From positions 200,394 through 264,393 of the forward strand of contig JADJVC010000010.1 of assembly GCA_016710685.1 (NCBI GenBank): a stretch of 64,000 bases of DNA, written 5' to 3'. Positions 17,183 through 27,219 of this stretch are shown here, in pieces (position 1 is the first letter of the stretch; each line of letters opens with the position of its first letter). The DNA is from Flavobacteriales bacterium (lineage in GTDB: Bacteria; Bacteroidota; Bacteroidia; Flavobacteriales_F; PHOS-HE28). The position numbers were made by a program, and so were the translations under genes. The notes under the pieces are model-generated. The model was given only the letters and a program-made list of their open reading frames with translations, did no database searches and was not told the origin of the DNA.

Positions 17183-17591
17183 GTTTGGGAACTGGGTATT
17201 GGATAGTAGGTGCGAAGGTACTTAGGCTTGCGGGAACGGGGTTGAGTGATCACATTTCTATCGTAGGTACTTGGTGCAACTTCCCGCATCGCATTGCATC
17301 AACCGAAGGATTCAGATCTCAACGTCGTCCAATCGACATGAGGCCCACCAACGCCCAACGCATGTCGCAGCGTTTCGCGCTTGCCACGAGCATTGCACGT
17401 ACAACGTTCACATAAACCCCAACCCCGCGGGGGCGGGGGGGGCGGGCCGGGGCGGGGCGGGGGCGGGGAGGGGGGATTGGGTTGCACCCCGCATCAACGA
17501 GGGCGACCCGGAGAAAACATTACACAGCACTAGCAACTGCCCCTTCCATCAAAAACCAAACACCACCATCAAGAAGATCAAGAAAAGCAAC
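17183..17591. other. intergenic region with extreme G-run
   Basis: This 409-base gap holds the purQ promoter element (17213-17220, minus strand) and a G-run tract at about 17427-17476 with at least eight runs of three or more G separated mostly by single C. No gene is evident; a frame continues upstream of the YHYH gene, but its residues are low complexity. Confidence 0.6.
17427..17476 (+). repeat. G-rich low-complexity tract
   Basis: About 50 bases almost entirely of G with single C spacers. It could fold into a G-quadruplex, but may equally be a sequencing or assembly artefact. It lies about 115 bases before the YHYH lipoprotein ATG. Confidence 0.6.
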
Positions 17592-18566
17592 ATGATGAAC
17601 GCACCTCACTTTCACTTTCTTACCATTCTGATGCTTGCCGTAGGTGGCACATCTTGTTCCCAGATCACCGAAGAAACCAAGCATGCCGGAGAACTCGCCA
17701 ACAGCCATGTTGTGCCGGTGGCACCTTCGCTCTTCAGTTCCGAAGCCCTTGTTGGGGACATCGTAAAAGAGGAACGCACATTGGCCGACGGCACCAAGGC
17801 TTTGTGCTACGTGATCCGTACCTACTCCGAGCCGCTTGACCACGCCATGGGTCCGTGGGCTCCAAAAACCATCACCGATGGTAAGGAGGCCGGGGGCATC
17901 TGGTTCCGCAGCGGTGAGGTCTATAACGTGGACGGCCCTTTCATCAAGAACATGGCCGCGTTCTATGATGATACCGAATGGAAATTGTACAACGATGACG
18001 GCACGGTGCGGGTAACGGACACCAAGGAAGCCTTTGAAGCCGCCGCCCGGCCCGACGTGGATCCGCGCTACAACAACTACGTGGTAGAAGGCCGTCCGGA
18101 GTGGTTTGGCCACAAGATCACCACCTACGTCATCCCCGTGGAACCCGTGTATCAGGCCCGACCTTCCCGGCTTGGCCACGGCGGCGTAGGCATAGCTTTC
18201 GACGGTGTGAAGTTCGATCCGCCCGCGCCCGTTGAAAACATCATCGAGGCCCACACCATCGCCCCGTTCGATCATGCGGGCGGCCACATCAACCCGCACG
18301 AAGGTTATCACTACCACGCCGCCACAGGCCGCACCAAGGAGGTCGCCCAGCCCGACGGCCACGCCCCGATGATCGGCTACGCGCTGGACGGATTCGGGAT
18401 CTTTGCCCACCTCGATCCGGCCGGCAACGCGCCCGTTGCGTTGGACGAATGCGGCGGCCACTACGACGGAACGCGCGGCTACCACTACCACGCCGGGTCA
18501 CCGGGCAGTAACCAGATCATCGGCGCATTCCGCGGCCAAGCCGGAACAGTTACGGTGGAGCACTGA
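17592..18566 (+). CDS. YHYH domain lipoprotein
   Basis: A 324-residue exported protein starting MMNAPHFHFLTILM with a lipobox at Cys22 (AVGGTSC). The C-terminal half carries the YHYH signature twice (EGYHYHAATG and RGYHYHAGSPG) with further histidine-rich and acidic motifs (PFDHAGGHINPH, CGGHYDG), characteristic of the YHYH family, which is probably metal-binding and of unknown function. GYALDGFGIFAHLD between the two motifs is also conserved. Two in-frame ATGs (17592, 17595) are equally possible. The open frame extends upstream through the G-rich tract, but that portion does not look coding. Confidence 0.8.
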   Translation: MMNAPHFHFLTILMLAVGGTSCSQITEETKHAGELANSHVVPVAPSLFSSEALVGDIVKEERTLADGTKALCYVIRTYSEPLDHAMGPWAPKTITDGKEAGGIWFRSGEVYNVDGPFIKNMAAFYDDTEWKLYNDDGTVRVTDTKEAFEAAARPDVDPRYNNYVVEGRPEWFGHKITTYVIPVEPVYQARPSRLGHGGVGIAFDGVKFDPPAPVENIIEAHTIAPFDHAGGHINPHEGYHYHAATGRTKEVAQPDGHAPMIGYALDGFGIFAHLDPAGNAPVALDECGGHYDGTRGYHYHAGSPGSNQIIGAFRGQAGTVTVEH

Positions 18567-18574
18567 ACGAGTCG

Positions 18575-18672
18575 AGTGGCGCTGGCAGCAACGAACGATG
18601 TTCCTTGGCTTCGCTGCTGTGCAGATTATTTTCGTTCAGGTCGATCACGGTTTTCTTGTTCCATCCGAAACA
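18575..18672 (-). pseudogene. decayed 3' fragment of an RND efflux pump gene
   Basis: On the minus strand this stretch reads FGWNKKTVIDLNENNLHSSE, matching the FGWNKKTVIELNDDELHNSE tail of the RND pump encoded at 23938-27198. At the nucleotide level 37 of 38 bases are identical (18632-18669 against 24089-24126). No other part of a pump gene is present, so this looks like the relic of a deleted or rearranged paralog lying between the YHYH gene and mscS. Confidence 0.65.
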
Positions 18673-18730
18673 TGGAATGGTTTGGTGTTGTGTGATGCCA
18701 TAGTGAACCGGTTAGGAATGATGTGGTGAA

Positions 18731-19834
18731 TCAACCAGTTGATAATACCATACTTTTTAGTTGAATATTGGTGGTACCTTCTTCCCGTTTCAAATAGACC
18801 GTCCGGTGCGGGAACGGGATCTCGATGCCTTCCGCGTCGAAGCGAAGTTTGATGGATTCCAAAAGCTCGCACTTCATTACGAAAGCAGTGGGGTAGTCCT
18901 TTGCCCAGGTCCAGGCACGGATCGTTACAGCGGAATCGTCCAGGCTGATCACGCGGACGATCACCACGGGGTCGCCATTGGCCTTGGCCAACGCGGTGCG
19001 CGTATCCAACAACGCTGGGTGCTTCATGCATTCTTCACGTACAAGTTCTTTGGCTTTTTCGATGCTTGAACTGTAGCTAATCCCCACTTCGACCCAAGAA
19101 CAGGTTCGCTTTTCGCCGAGATCATAGTTCACGAGCCGTTCCTTGTTCATCATGGCATTCGGTACGATGATCCGTTTGTTCTGGTAGTTTTTTATCACGG
19201 TGTGCCGCAGGGTGATGTCCTCCACTTCGCCAACAAGGTTTTCGGAGAGCTTTACCACATGTCCGATACGGAAGGGCTTGTACAAGACGATGAAGATGCC
19301 GCCGATGATGTTCGATATGGCCTCTTGGCTGGCAAAGCCGATGACAACGGCCATGATACCGGCACCAGCGAGTGCCGAGGTAGCAAACGCCTGAAGCTTC
19401 GGGAAAGCGAAGCTCGCAAGGAATATGCCGATGAAATAGATCATGGCAACGGCGAGGTAGCGCATGAATTTGTAGGTGGTCGCGTCGCTGCCATCACGCG
19501 CTTGCATGCGATCGAACACGAGCTTGGACCCGATGCTGAAGACCAGCGTGCCGGGAATGATGATGCTGAGGTAGATCACCTTCAATAGGTTCTCGTTCAG
19601 GTAGACGTAAACCTTCTTCTCGAAGAACACATAGCTCACCAGCAGCACGGCGATAAGCAGGATGAAAACACTGAAGACCCGCCGTAAGGAGTTGAACGTT
19701 GAGGTGTGGTCCTGCCCGTACCAGCTATCGCGTTTGGCCAACCTGTTGAAGCCCTTGCGCACAAGGAAAAGCAGCAGCGCGGCCACGGCGGCTACGAAGG
19801 CCACCCATATTATCTTTTGCAGTAAAGGGTCCAT
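18731..19834 (-). CDS. MscS-family mechanosensitive ion channel
   Basis: A 367-residue inner-membrane channel expected to open on hypo-osmotic shock. Four hydrophobic segments precede the MscS pore helix region (AFATSALAGAGIMAVVIGFA, about residues 150-170), followed by the beta domain with FRIGHVVKL and GEVEDITLRHTVIKNYQNKR, then a cytoplasmic C-terminal domain. The start at 19834 (MDPLLQKIIW) was preferred over an upstream ATG because it begins directly before the first membrane helix. It is larger than E. coli MscS because of extra N-terminal helices. Confidence 0.9.
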   Translation of the reverse strand: MDPLLQKIIWVAFVAAVAALLLFLVRKGFNRLAKRDSWYGQDHTSTFNSLRRVFSVFILLIAVLLVSYVFFEKKVYVYLNENLLKVIYLSIIIPGTLVFSIGSKLVFDRMQARDGSDATTYKFMRYLAVAMIYFIGIFLASFAFPKLQAFATSALAGAGIMAVVIGFASQEAISNIIGGIFIVLYKPFRIGHVVKLSENLVGEVEDITLRHTVIKNYQNKRIIVPNAMMNKERLVNYDLGEKRTCSWVEVGISYSSSIEKAKELVREECMKHPALLDTRTALAKANGDPVVIVRVISLDDSAVTIRAWTWAKDYPTAFVMKCELLESIKLRFDAEGIEIPFPHRTVYLKREEGTTNIQLKSMVLSTG

Positions 19835-20007
19835 TATGAATTGGTTAAAAGTGCGTGTCGGTCCATACAGGTGTATTCTTTTCTTGCGCAGCACAAAAGG
19901 CAAGTGGCAGCCGTGAGCCTTGATCCACCAAAAACGAGGCTACAACCTTTCGGTTGCGCGCCACCCTGCCCTGTTGTTGCTGTCGAAATCCATGTTCCTG
20001 TTCTACC

Positions 20008-20832
20008 TCACTGGATCACCACAGTGCTCCGCGTTACCGCTGAAGCCCCGAAGAAGCCGTAGGCTCCGTTGGTGAGGTTGGTGATCGGATTGTCCGGCAC
20101 GCCGGAGAACGGGCCGCCGCCGTTGTTGTCCGAAACGCTGTTCAGCGTGGTGTAAAAGTTGTAGGCCGCGCGGTCGATGGACCAAAGCTCCACAGTGACG
20201 GTATCGCCCGGCTGGAATGGATGCGCAAAGAGCAACTCCTCGTTCTGAAGGCCATCGATCAGGCGGTCCGCGTAGGTGTTTTTTCGTAGTTTTCGGCTTG
20301 TCCAATTCGCCGTTTTTGTAGAGCCGCACCTGATAGAAATTGTCGATACCCGCTGGGTCCGTGTGGTACATGGTGAGGTATTGGCCAAAGTCTTCTTCAT
20401 TCAAAAAGGCATAGTCCGTGCTGTCAAGTATTCGTAAGTGATGCTGTCGATGGGGTCCGGCTCGGGCATGGTATTGCTGGCCGTGTAGGTCTTGCCTTCG
20501 CTTTCCACGTCCAAGAAATACCTACGGCCTGGAATGCCTGTGAGGGCGCTGGCGGTATAGATCCCGTTCGCGCCTTCAATAAGGTCTTCCGAATTGCCAT
20601 CGGAATCGGAAATGCGGACGTGAGCACCTTGGACACTTGGCGGCGCATCGGAGTTACAGAACGATGCCGTGCGGGTTAGGTGTACCGTGAACGGGCCGGG
20701 GCCGTCGAACACATTGCCCTCCACCACCAAGTGCGGCGTTGCGTCGGCCACGGGCAGGTCGATCACCTTTTCACAACTGCTGAACATCGCGATGGCACCG
20801 ATAGCCGCGAGAAGTTTGATGAAGTCCTTCAT
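20008..20832 (-). CDS. DUF4249 family lipoprotein (two frameshifts)
   Basis: About 275 residues once two indels are bridged. The start MKDFIKLLAAIGAIAMFSSC gives a lipobox cysteine at residue 20. The body (EKVIDLPV..PHLVVEGNVFDGPGPFTVHLTRT) is typical of DUF4249, outer-membrane lipoproteins that accompany TonB-dependent receptors. Frame breaks are near 20428 and at a run of six T (plus strand) near 20283, after which the frame ends ...SAVTRSTVVIQ. Bridging restores a continuous family-like protein, so sequencing indels are likelier than decay. It lies just downstream of the TonB receptor and probably works with it in uptake of an unknown ligand. Confidence 0.75.
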
Positions 20833-20834
20833 GA

Positions 20835-23151
20835 TCAAAATTCGAAATTGTAGGTAACGGACGGAATGATGCTGAACAGCGCGACCTGATAGGCCTCGGT
20901 GATGTTGGGGTTGTCCTCATTCTCCCGGAAACCGATGAGGTACGGGTTCTGCCGGGCGTAGGCGTTGTAGAGCGCAAAATTCCAGCTGGAGCTGGAATTT
21001 CTCGGACTTCTTCCCTTGCAATGTGGCCGAAACATCCAAGCGGTGATAAGCGGGCATGCGACTGCTGTTACGCTCGCCATAAACGCTCACCACCTGCCCC
21101 GCATATTCGTAACGGCCTTCTGGATAAGTCACGGCGTTCCCGGTTGCATAGACCCACGCGGCGCTGAGCTTCCATTTTTCGTTCAGCTGGTACATGGCCA
21201 CTACGGAAGCGTCGTGTGTGCGATCGTAGCGGTTGGGGTAGGCATTACCGTTGTTCAGCTCCGCCATGGTGCGTTCGGAACGGGAAAGCGTGTAGCCGAT
21301 CCAGCCTGTGAGCTTTCCTTTCGTCTTTTTCACGAAGAGTTCCACGCCGTATGCTTTGCCATTGCCGTAGAGCAGTTCGCTCTCCACGTTCGGGTTCAGC
21401 AGAATGTCCGCGCCGTTCTTGTAGTCGATCAGGTTCTGCATGTCCTTGTAATACACTTCCACGCTGGTCTCGTAGGTGTTCTTCTTGAGGTTGCGGAAAT
21501 AGCCGAGCGAGACCTGGTCGCCCACTTGCGGCTCCACGTTGTTGGTGCTGGGATACCACAGGTCCGTAGGCGCGCCGGTGCCCGCATTGCTCAGCAGGTG
21601 GATGTACTGGCGCGTGCGGTTGTAAGCGGCTTTCACCGAGGAGAATTCCGTGAGCACGTAGCTTGCTGAGAGGCGCGGCTCCGGCCCCCAATAGGTCTTA
21701 ATGGATTCGCCGCTGGTGTAGTCCACGGTAGTGAGCGGGATCTCGCCGCCCGGCGCGTATGTGCGTGCTTCTCCGGGACCCATCAAACTGAAACCGGAGA
21801 TGCGTAGACCATAATCCAAGCTGAAGCGGTCCGATATTTTTTGCTCGTTGCTTACATAGACCGCGCCTTCCAAAGCGAATTTCTCCGGAATGATGAGGTC
21901 GTTGGAACGTGCGCTGCTTGTGGTGAATTTGCCCGGCTGGAAGGCGTGGTGCATCGCATTGAAGCCGAAGCGGATCGTGTTCTTGCTGTTGGCGTAGTAG
22001 GAAAAATCACTCTTCAAATTGTACTCGCGGATGCCGCTGGAAAGGGCGATGTCGTTGTCGTTGAAACCGACGTTGAATTTGTAATCGTAGTTGCTGGCGA
22101 TGAAAGAGGTGTTCACGAAGAGCTTGTTGCTGAAGAGGTGGTTCCAGCGCAGCGTTCCGGTGATGTTCCCCCAGTCGAAACCGAAATCATCCTTGTAGCC
22201 CAGCGCATCACGACCGAAATAGCCCGAGAGGAAGATCCGGTCATCTTTGCCAAGCCGGTAATTGGCCTTCATGTTCACATCGTAGAAATAGAGCTTGCTG
22301 CTGTTGATGGCATCATCGCTGCTCAACTTGAGGAAGAGGTCGGCATAGGTTCGCCTGCCGCTCACGATGAAGGAACCTTTGTCCTTCACGATCGGCGCTT
22401 CCACGGTAAGCCGTGAGGCGATGAGACCGATACCGCCATGCACCTTCATTTCCTTGGAGTTGCCGTCGTTCATGGTAACGTCCAATACGGAAGAAAGGCG
22501 ACCGCCGTAGCGCGCGGGGATGGCGCCCTTCATCAGGTCCACGCTCTTCACGGCGTCGCCGTTGAACACGGAGAAGAAGCCAAGCAAGTGGCTGGCATTG
22601 TAGATCGGGGCTTCGTCCAGCAGTACCAGGTTCTGGTCAGGGCCGCCGCCGCGCACAAAGAAGCCGGTGTTGCCATCGCCCGTTTGTTGAACGCCCGGCA
22701 TCAGTTGGATGGTCTTCATCACGTCCACTTCCCCGAAGAGCACGGGCATGGTTTTCACGTCCTTCATCTCAAGCCGCACCAAGCCCATGTCAGTGCTGCG
22801 GATGTTCGCATCAGCCTTCTTCCCGGTAACTTCCACGGCATTCAACTGCTCGTTGGCCGGTTGCAGTTCCACGTTTTTCACCACATCCGCGTTGAGGTCC
22901 ACCTTTTCGCTGAGCGGCTCGTACCCGATATAGGCGTAAGTGACGTCATAGCTGCCTTTCGGCACGGTGAGGGAATAAAATCCATAGACATTGGTGGACA
23001 CGCCGGCCTGCACCGCATTGATGCGGATGGTGGCGCCGATCAGCTCCTCGCCGGTCTTTGCATCGCGCAGGCTGCCGCTAAGGGTGGTGTTCTGGGCGAA
23101 GGTTGTACCAGTGAACACTGTGAATAAAATGGCCAGAAGGGTGGATCGCAT
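20835..23151 (-). CDS. TonB-dependent outer-membrane receptor (one frameshift)
   Basis: About 771 residues after bridging a break near 21000. It begins with a signal peptide (MRSTLLAILFTVFTGTTFAQ), then a carboxypeptidase-regulatory-like beta domain (SGSLRDAKTGEELIGATIRI), a plug domain (FFVRGGGPDQNLVLLDEAPI, LMKGAIPARYGGRLSSVLDV), and a 22-strand barrel ending ALFSIIPSVTYNFEF in the second frame. This is the class of Bacteroidota receptor paired with a DUF4249 lipoprotein, present immediately downstream. The break lies in a repetitive AATTCCAGCTCCAGCTGG stretch. Ligand unknown. Confidence 0.88.
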
Positions 23152-23182
23152 GCTTGCTCGAAATGGGGTTTCAAAATGGACC

Positions 23183-23207
23183 GGCCCGCCGCGGGTTGCG
23201 GCGGGCC
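23183..23207 (-). terminator. probable transcription terminator after the barrel gene
   Basis: A GC-only 10-pair hairpin (GGCCCGCCGC / GCGGCGGGCC, 5-base loop) lies 19 bases after the stop of the 23226-23891 gene and is followed on the minus strand by GGTCCATTTTG. It separates that gene from the TonB receptor. Confidence 0.55.
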
Positions 23208-23225
23208 ATGTCCCGTTGGCGTGGT

Positions 23226-23891
23226 TCAAAGGGTATAGGTGAGTCCGATGGCGAGTCCGCCGGTTGCATTGGCGGTCTTGGCACCGTCCGCAGGGAAGAA
23301 TTCATAGTCTTCATCCTGGGCATCGGTGAATCCGTAATCGAAACGGAGCGCCGTTGTGAAGCGGAGCGACTCGGTGATGCGGAATGCCGCGCCAAGGCTG
23401 AGCATGCCTCCGATGTCCGTGTTGTTGAAGGCATCCTTCGTGTCCCCCACGATGTCGTTACCGTCCTTGTCCTCAAGCTTGGAATTGGTAAGGAAACTGA
23501 ACTGCGGTCCCACTTTCAATTGGAACATGCAGCCGGCGTCCGGGTCGGAATTGAGCACCAGCATCAATGGGATTTTCATGTAGGTGTTGCGCTGGTACTG
23601 TTCTGCGGTCACGTCCTGCAAGGTGAACTCGGATCGTTGGCCTTGGATTGAATACAGCAGGTCCATGCCCACGCCGATATGGTCGCCCAGGCCGAACTGC
23701 GCACCCACGCCGAAGGCCGGTCCAAAGGTGGTCTTGTACTTGAAGCCGCCATTGTCGGAATTGTCCTTGTTGAACATCCAGGAATTCTGTGCAACGCCTT
23801 GCACGCCGAGCGTAAGTCCGCGTTGTGCGCTGGCTGTATGTGCGAGCACGCCCATGCTCAGGGCCGCTGCGAGAAGGATCTTGGTCTTCAT
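23226..23891 (-). CDS. porin-family outer-membrane beta-barrel protein
   Basis: A 221-residue protein with a clear signal peptide (KILLAAALSMGVLAHTASAQ) and an eight-strand-type barrel pattern: GPAFGVGAQFGLGDHIGVGM, LKVGPQFSFLTNSK, and a C-terminal GGLAIGLTYTL. It belongs to the general outer-membrane protein beta-barrel group common in Bacteroidota, with no specific function recognised. The start at 23891 (MKTKILLAAA) is 46 bases after the RND pump stop, so it may be the last gene of the efflux operon or independent. Confidence 0.75.
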   Translation of the reverse strand: MKTKILLAAALSMGVLAHTASAQRGLTLGVQGVAQNSWMFNKDNSDNGGFKYKTTFGPAFGVGAQFGLGDHIGVGMDLLYSIQGQRSEFTLQDVTAEQYQRNTYMKIPLMLVLNSDPDAGCMFQLKVGPQFSFLTNSKLEDKDGNDIVGDTKDAFNNTDIGGMLSLGAAFRITESLRFTTALRFDYGFTDAQDEDYEFFPADGAKTANATGGLAIGLTYTL

Positions 23892-23937
23892 CTTTTGTTT
23901 GGTTTTTGTACTGGGTACGTTGTTGTTCTTCCACTTG

Positions 23938-26900
23938 TCATGCCCGCCCACGCTGGCCATCGCGGCGGTGCCGTATTGCTGTTCTATGCGATCGAGGGTG
24001 TCCCAAAAGCTCATTCCCGCCAACTTCGTTGACCGTGGTATCTTTCTTCTTCAATGCTTCCATCACCTCGCTGTTGTGGAGTTCGTCATCGTTCAGTTCG
24101 ATCACGGTTTTCTTGTTCCATCCGAAGCGTTCCATGATGCGGTCGAAGAGGTAATAGATCACCGGCACCACGAGGAGTGTGAGGAACATCGAGCTGGTCA
24201 AGCCGCCAATGAGCACCCAGGCGAGGCCGTTCTTCCATTCCGCACCGGCACCGGTGGCCAAGGCGATCGGCATCATGCCGAACACCATGGCGAGCGTGGT
24301 CATCAAGATCGGGCGGAAGCGGGTCTGAACGGCATGGATCAATGCGGTCTTCACGTCCTGCCCGGCGGCGATCATCTGGTTGGTGAAGTCCACCACCAGG
24401 ATCGCGTTCTTCGCCACCAGGCCGATCAACATGATGAGACCGAGGATGGAGAAGATGCTGAGCGATTGCTTCGCAAGCGCCAGGGCGATGAAAGCGCCGA
24501 TGATCGCGAGGGGCAGGGAGAACATCACAACCAGCGGATGCACGTAGTTGTCGTAGAGCACCACCATGATCAAGTACACGAGTACGAGCGATGCCAGCAA
24601 TGCGAGGCCAAGGCTGCCGAAGGCTTCGCCCTGTTGCTCCAACTGTCCGCCCATCTTTACGGTTACGCCGTCGGGCAGGTCCAGTTTGCTCACGGCCTGC
24701 TTCACTTCTTCGCCAACGGTTCCCACCGGGCGGCCCAGCACCTGCGCCTGCACGGAGAGCGAAGGCACCTTGTCGATCCGTTCCAATTTGGACGGGCCGG
24801 TGGTCTCGCCGATGTTGGCGAATTGGCCGACCTGGATAACCTCTTTGTCCTCGTTGATCAAGGTCAGTGCTCCCACGTCGGCTGCGGCACGGCGGTCGAA
24901 TCCATCGAGTTGCACAACGATGTCGTATTCGTTGTCACCATCCCGGTACTTGGTGCTGCGGTCACCACTGAAAGCTGCACGCATGTTGCCACCCACTTTG
25001 TCCATGGTAAGGCCGAGGGCGGCCATCTTGGCGCGGTCCACCTGCACGTCGATCTCGGGGTTGCCGCCTTCCACGGTCGTCTTCAATTCAGACGTGCCTT
25101 TGATGCTGCGAACGGCATCCATCACCAACGGTGCTGCGGCGATCAACTTGTCGAGGTCGGGGCCTTGCACGATCACGTTTACGGGTGCTTCGTCAGCGCT
25201 GCCCATGATGTTCACCGGCACGGTGCTGAATTTGGCGCCGACGAATTTTTCTTCTAAGGCGATCTTGGTTTCACGGGCGAAGAGCGCGGTGCTTTCCGTG
25301 CGCTTTTCGGCTGGCACTAAGCTCACGTTCACCTCGGCCATGTAGGGCGTGGCGCTGGTGCTCATGCGCCCGCTGGCCTGCCCCACCGTGGTGGAAATGG
25401 AGCGCACCAATGGCTCGTTCGCCAAGTACTTCTCCACCTGTTTGGTCATGCGGTCGGTTTGTTCCAGCGTTGCGTTCTTGGGCAATTCAACGCGCACGTA
25501 GAACTGTCCACGATCACCGGCAGCAACGAACTCCGCGCCAATGAAGCCCATGCCGACCAGGGCGAAGGAGCCGACCAGCAAAGCGAGCGTAATGCCGAAC
25601 AACCAGCGCTTGTGTCCGAAGGACCATTGCAGCAGGTCGGTCAAGCCTTTTTCAATGCTGGTGAGCATGCGCTCGAACCAGAGGAAGAAGCGGCCCATCA
25701 CGGTCTTGTCGCTGAGGTGTTCCAGTTTCGCGAAGCGCGAAGAAAGCAACGGCACCATGGTGAAGGCGATGAACAAGCTGAGCAACGTACTGGTGGCCAC
25801 CACGATGGAGAACTGGAACAGCAGGTCGCTGATCATGCCGCCGGTAAGCGAGATGGGCAGGAACACCGCGACGATCACCAGGGTGATGGAGATCACCGTG
25901 AGGCCGATCTCGCGGATTCCGTCATAGGCCGCCTGTGCCGCGGACTTTCCCATTTCCATGTGCCGGTGGATGTTCTCCACCACCACGATCGCATCGTCCA
26001 CAAGGATGCCCACTACCAGCGAAAGGCCGAGCAGTGACATCAGGTTCAGCGAAAAGTCCATCAAGTACATCACGCTGAACGTGGCGATCAACGCCGCGGG
26101 CACCGCGAGCATCACGATCACCGCGTTACGGATGCTGTGCAGGAAAAGGAGCATCACCAAAGCCACCAGCACCACGGCGAGCAGCAGGTCGAAGATCACA
26201 TGGTTCGCAGCCTCAAGCGTGAATTCGGACGTGTCCGAAGGAATGCTGAAGCTGAGTCCGGCGGATGCGTATTGCTTCTGCAACTCGCCGATCTCCGTGC
26301 GGACTTCTTCGCTCAAGGTCACGGCATTCGCATCGGTCTGTTTTTGGATCGTCAAGCCGATGGCATCAGCACCGTTCACACGGCTGATGATCTCGGGATC
26401 TTTCTCGGTGTCTACCACTTGGGCGATCTCGTTCAAGCGGATCAAGCTGCCATCCATGCGGCGCTTCACCACCAGGTCGTTCAATTGTTCCACGGATGTG
26501 TATTTGCCGCTGAGGCGGATCAAGGTCTGTCCTTCCGCACGCTTCACTTTTCCGGTGGGGAAGTCCATGTTCGCGTTGCGGACGGCTTTGCTCACATCGT
26601 CCATGTTCAGGCCGAACGCCACCAAGCGGTCGGCATCCACGTTCACCACGATCTCGCGTTCCTGTCCGCCTTGGATGTTCACTTGCGCAACGCCGGGGAT
26701 CTTCGCCAGCGCGGGCTGCACCTTGTTCTTCACCAGGTCGTAGAGTTCGGTGGGTGCCACTTGGCCCGCCACACCGAGGTTCATAATGGGCATGGCACTG
26801 ATGTCGAATTTCCCGAGCGATGGCGCCTTCGCATCATCGGGCAGCTCGCTGATGATGGCGTTCACCTTCCGCTGTGCGTCCTGCAAGGCGAGGTCCACAT

Positions 26901-27198
26901 CGGCATCGTTCACCAGTTCCACGGTGATCAGAGAGAAACTCTCCATGCTGGTGGAGCTCATCTTCTTCACGCCTTCCAACGAGGAGAGCGCATCCTCTAA
27001 TTTCTTCGTAACCGTGTTCTCCACTTCGCCGGGCGAGGCACCGGGATACACCGTGCTGACGGACAGAACGGGCGAGGTGATCTTGGGCAGCAGCTCGTAG
27101 TTGAGCGTGCCGTAGGTGAAGAGGCCGAGGCCGACCAAAAGGGTCATCACCACCACCACAAGCGTGGGCCGGGTGATCGAAAGGCGTGTAATTTTCAT
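23938..27198 (-). CDS. RND-family multidrug efflux pump, inner-membrane subunit
   Basis: A 1086-residue HAE1-type (AcrB-like) proton-driven exporter. Twelve membrane helices are arranged as one N-terminal plus blocks flanking two large periplasmic domains. MSLLGLSLVVGILVDDAIVV near residue 390 holds the paired aspartates of the proton relay in TM4, and LIGLVAKNAILVVDF in the C-terminal half is equally typical. The start KITRLSITRPTLVVVVM is normal. The tail (ELNDDELHNSEVMEALKKK and beyond) is longer than usual, and its last 20 residues (HRTAIRHRRDGQRGRA) look out of frame, so a late indel is possible. It is last of the regulator-TolC-adaptor-pump operon. Confidence 0.93.
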   Translation of the reverse strand: MKITRLSITRPTLVVVVMTLLVGLGLFTYGTLNYELLPKITSPVLSVSTVYPGASPGEVENTVTKKLEDALSSLEGVKKMSSTSMESFSLITVELVNDADVDLALQDAQRKVNAIISELPDDAKAPSLGKFDISAMPIMNLGVAGQVAPTELYDLVKNKVQPALAKIPGVAQVNIQGGQEREIVVNVDADRLVAFGLNMDDVSKAVRNANMDFPTGKVKRAEGQTLIRLSGKYTSVEQLNDLVVKRRMDGSLIRLNEIAQVVDTEKDPEIISRVNGADAIGLTIQKQTDANAVTLSEEVRTEIGELQKQYASAGLSFSIPSDTSEFTLEAANHVIFDLLLAVVLVALVMLLFLHSIRNAVIVMLAVPAALIATFSVMYLMDFSLNLMSLLGLSLVVGILVDDAIVVVENIHRHMEMGKSAAQAAYDGIREIGLTVISITLVIVAVFLPISLTGGMISDLLFQFSIVVATSTLLSLFIAFTMVPLLSSRFAKLEHLSDKTVMGRFFLWFERMLTSIEKGLTDLLQWSFGHKRWLFGITLALLVGSFALVGMGFIGAEFVAAGDRGQFYVRVELPKNATLEQTDRMTKQVEKYLANEPLVRSISTTVGQASGRMSTSATPYMAEVNVSLVPAEKRTESTALFARETKIALEEKFVGAKFSTVPVNIMGSADEAPVNVIVQGPDLDKLIAAAPLVMDAVRSIKGTSELKTTVEGGNPEIDVQVDRAKMAALGLTMDKVGGNMRAAFSGDRSTKYRDGDNEYDIVVQLDGFDRRAAADVGALTLINEDKEVIQVGQFANIGETTGPSKLERIDKVPSLSVQAQVLGRPVGTVGEEVKQAVSKLDLPDGVTVKMGGQLEQQGEAFGSLGLALLASLVLVYLIMVVLYDNYVHPLVVMFSLPLAIIGAFIALALAKQSLSIFSILGLIMLIGLVAKNAILVVDFTNQMIAAGQDVKTALIHAVQTRFRPILMTTLAMVFGMMPIALATGAGAEWKNGLAWVLIGGLTSSMFLTLLVVPVIYYLFDRIMERFGWNKKTVIELNDDELHNSEVMEALKKKDTTVNEVGGNELLGHPRSHRTAIRHRRDGQRGRA

Positions 27199-27219
27199 GG
27201 TGCTGTTGTAGGGTTAAGA

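Noticed and set aside
23584..25257. 557-codon plus-strand frame across the RND pump and barrel genes
   Set aside because: It crosses the boundary of two real minus-strand genes and shows no domain pattern; a codon-usage shadow.
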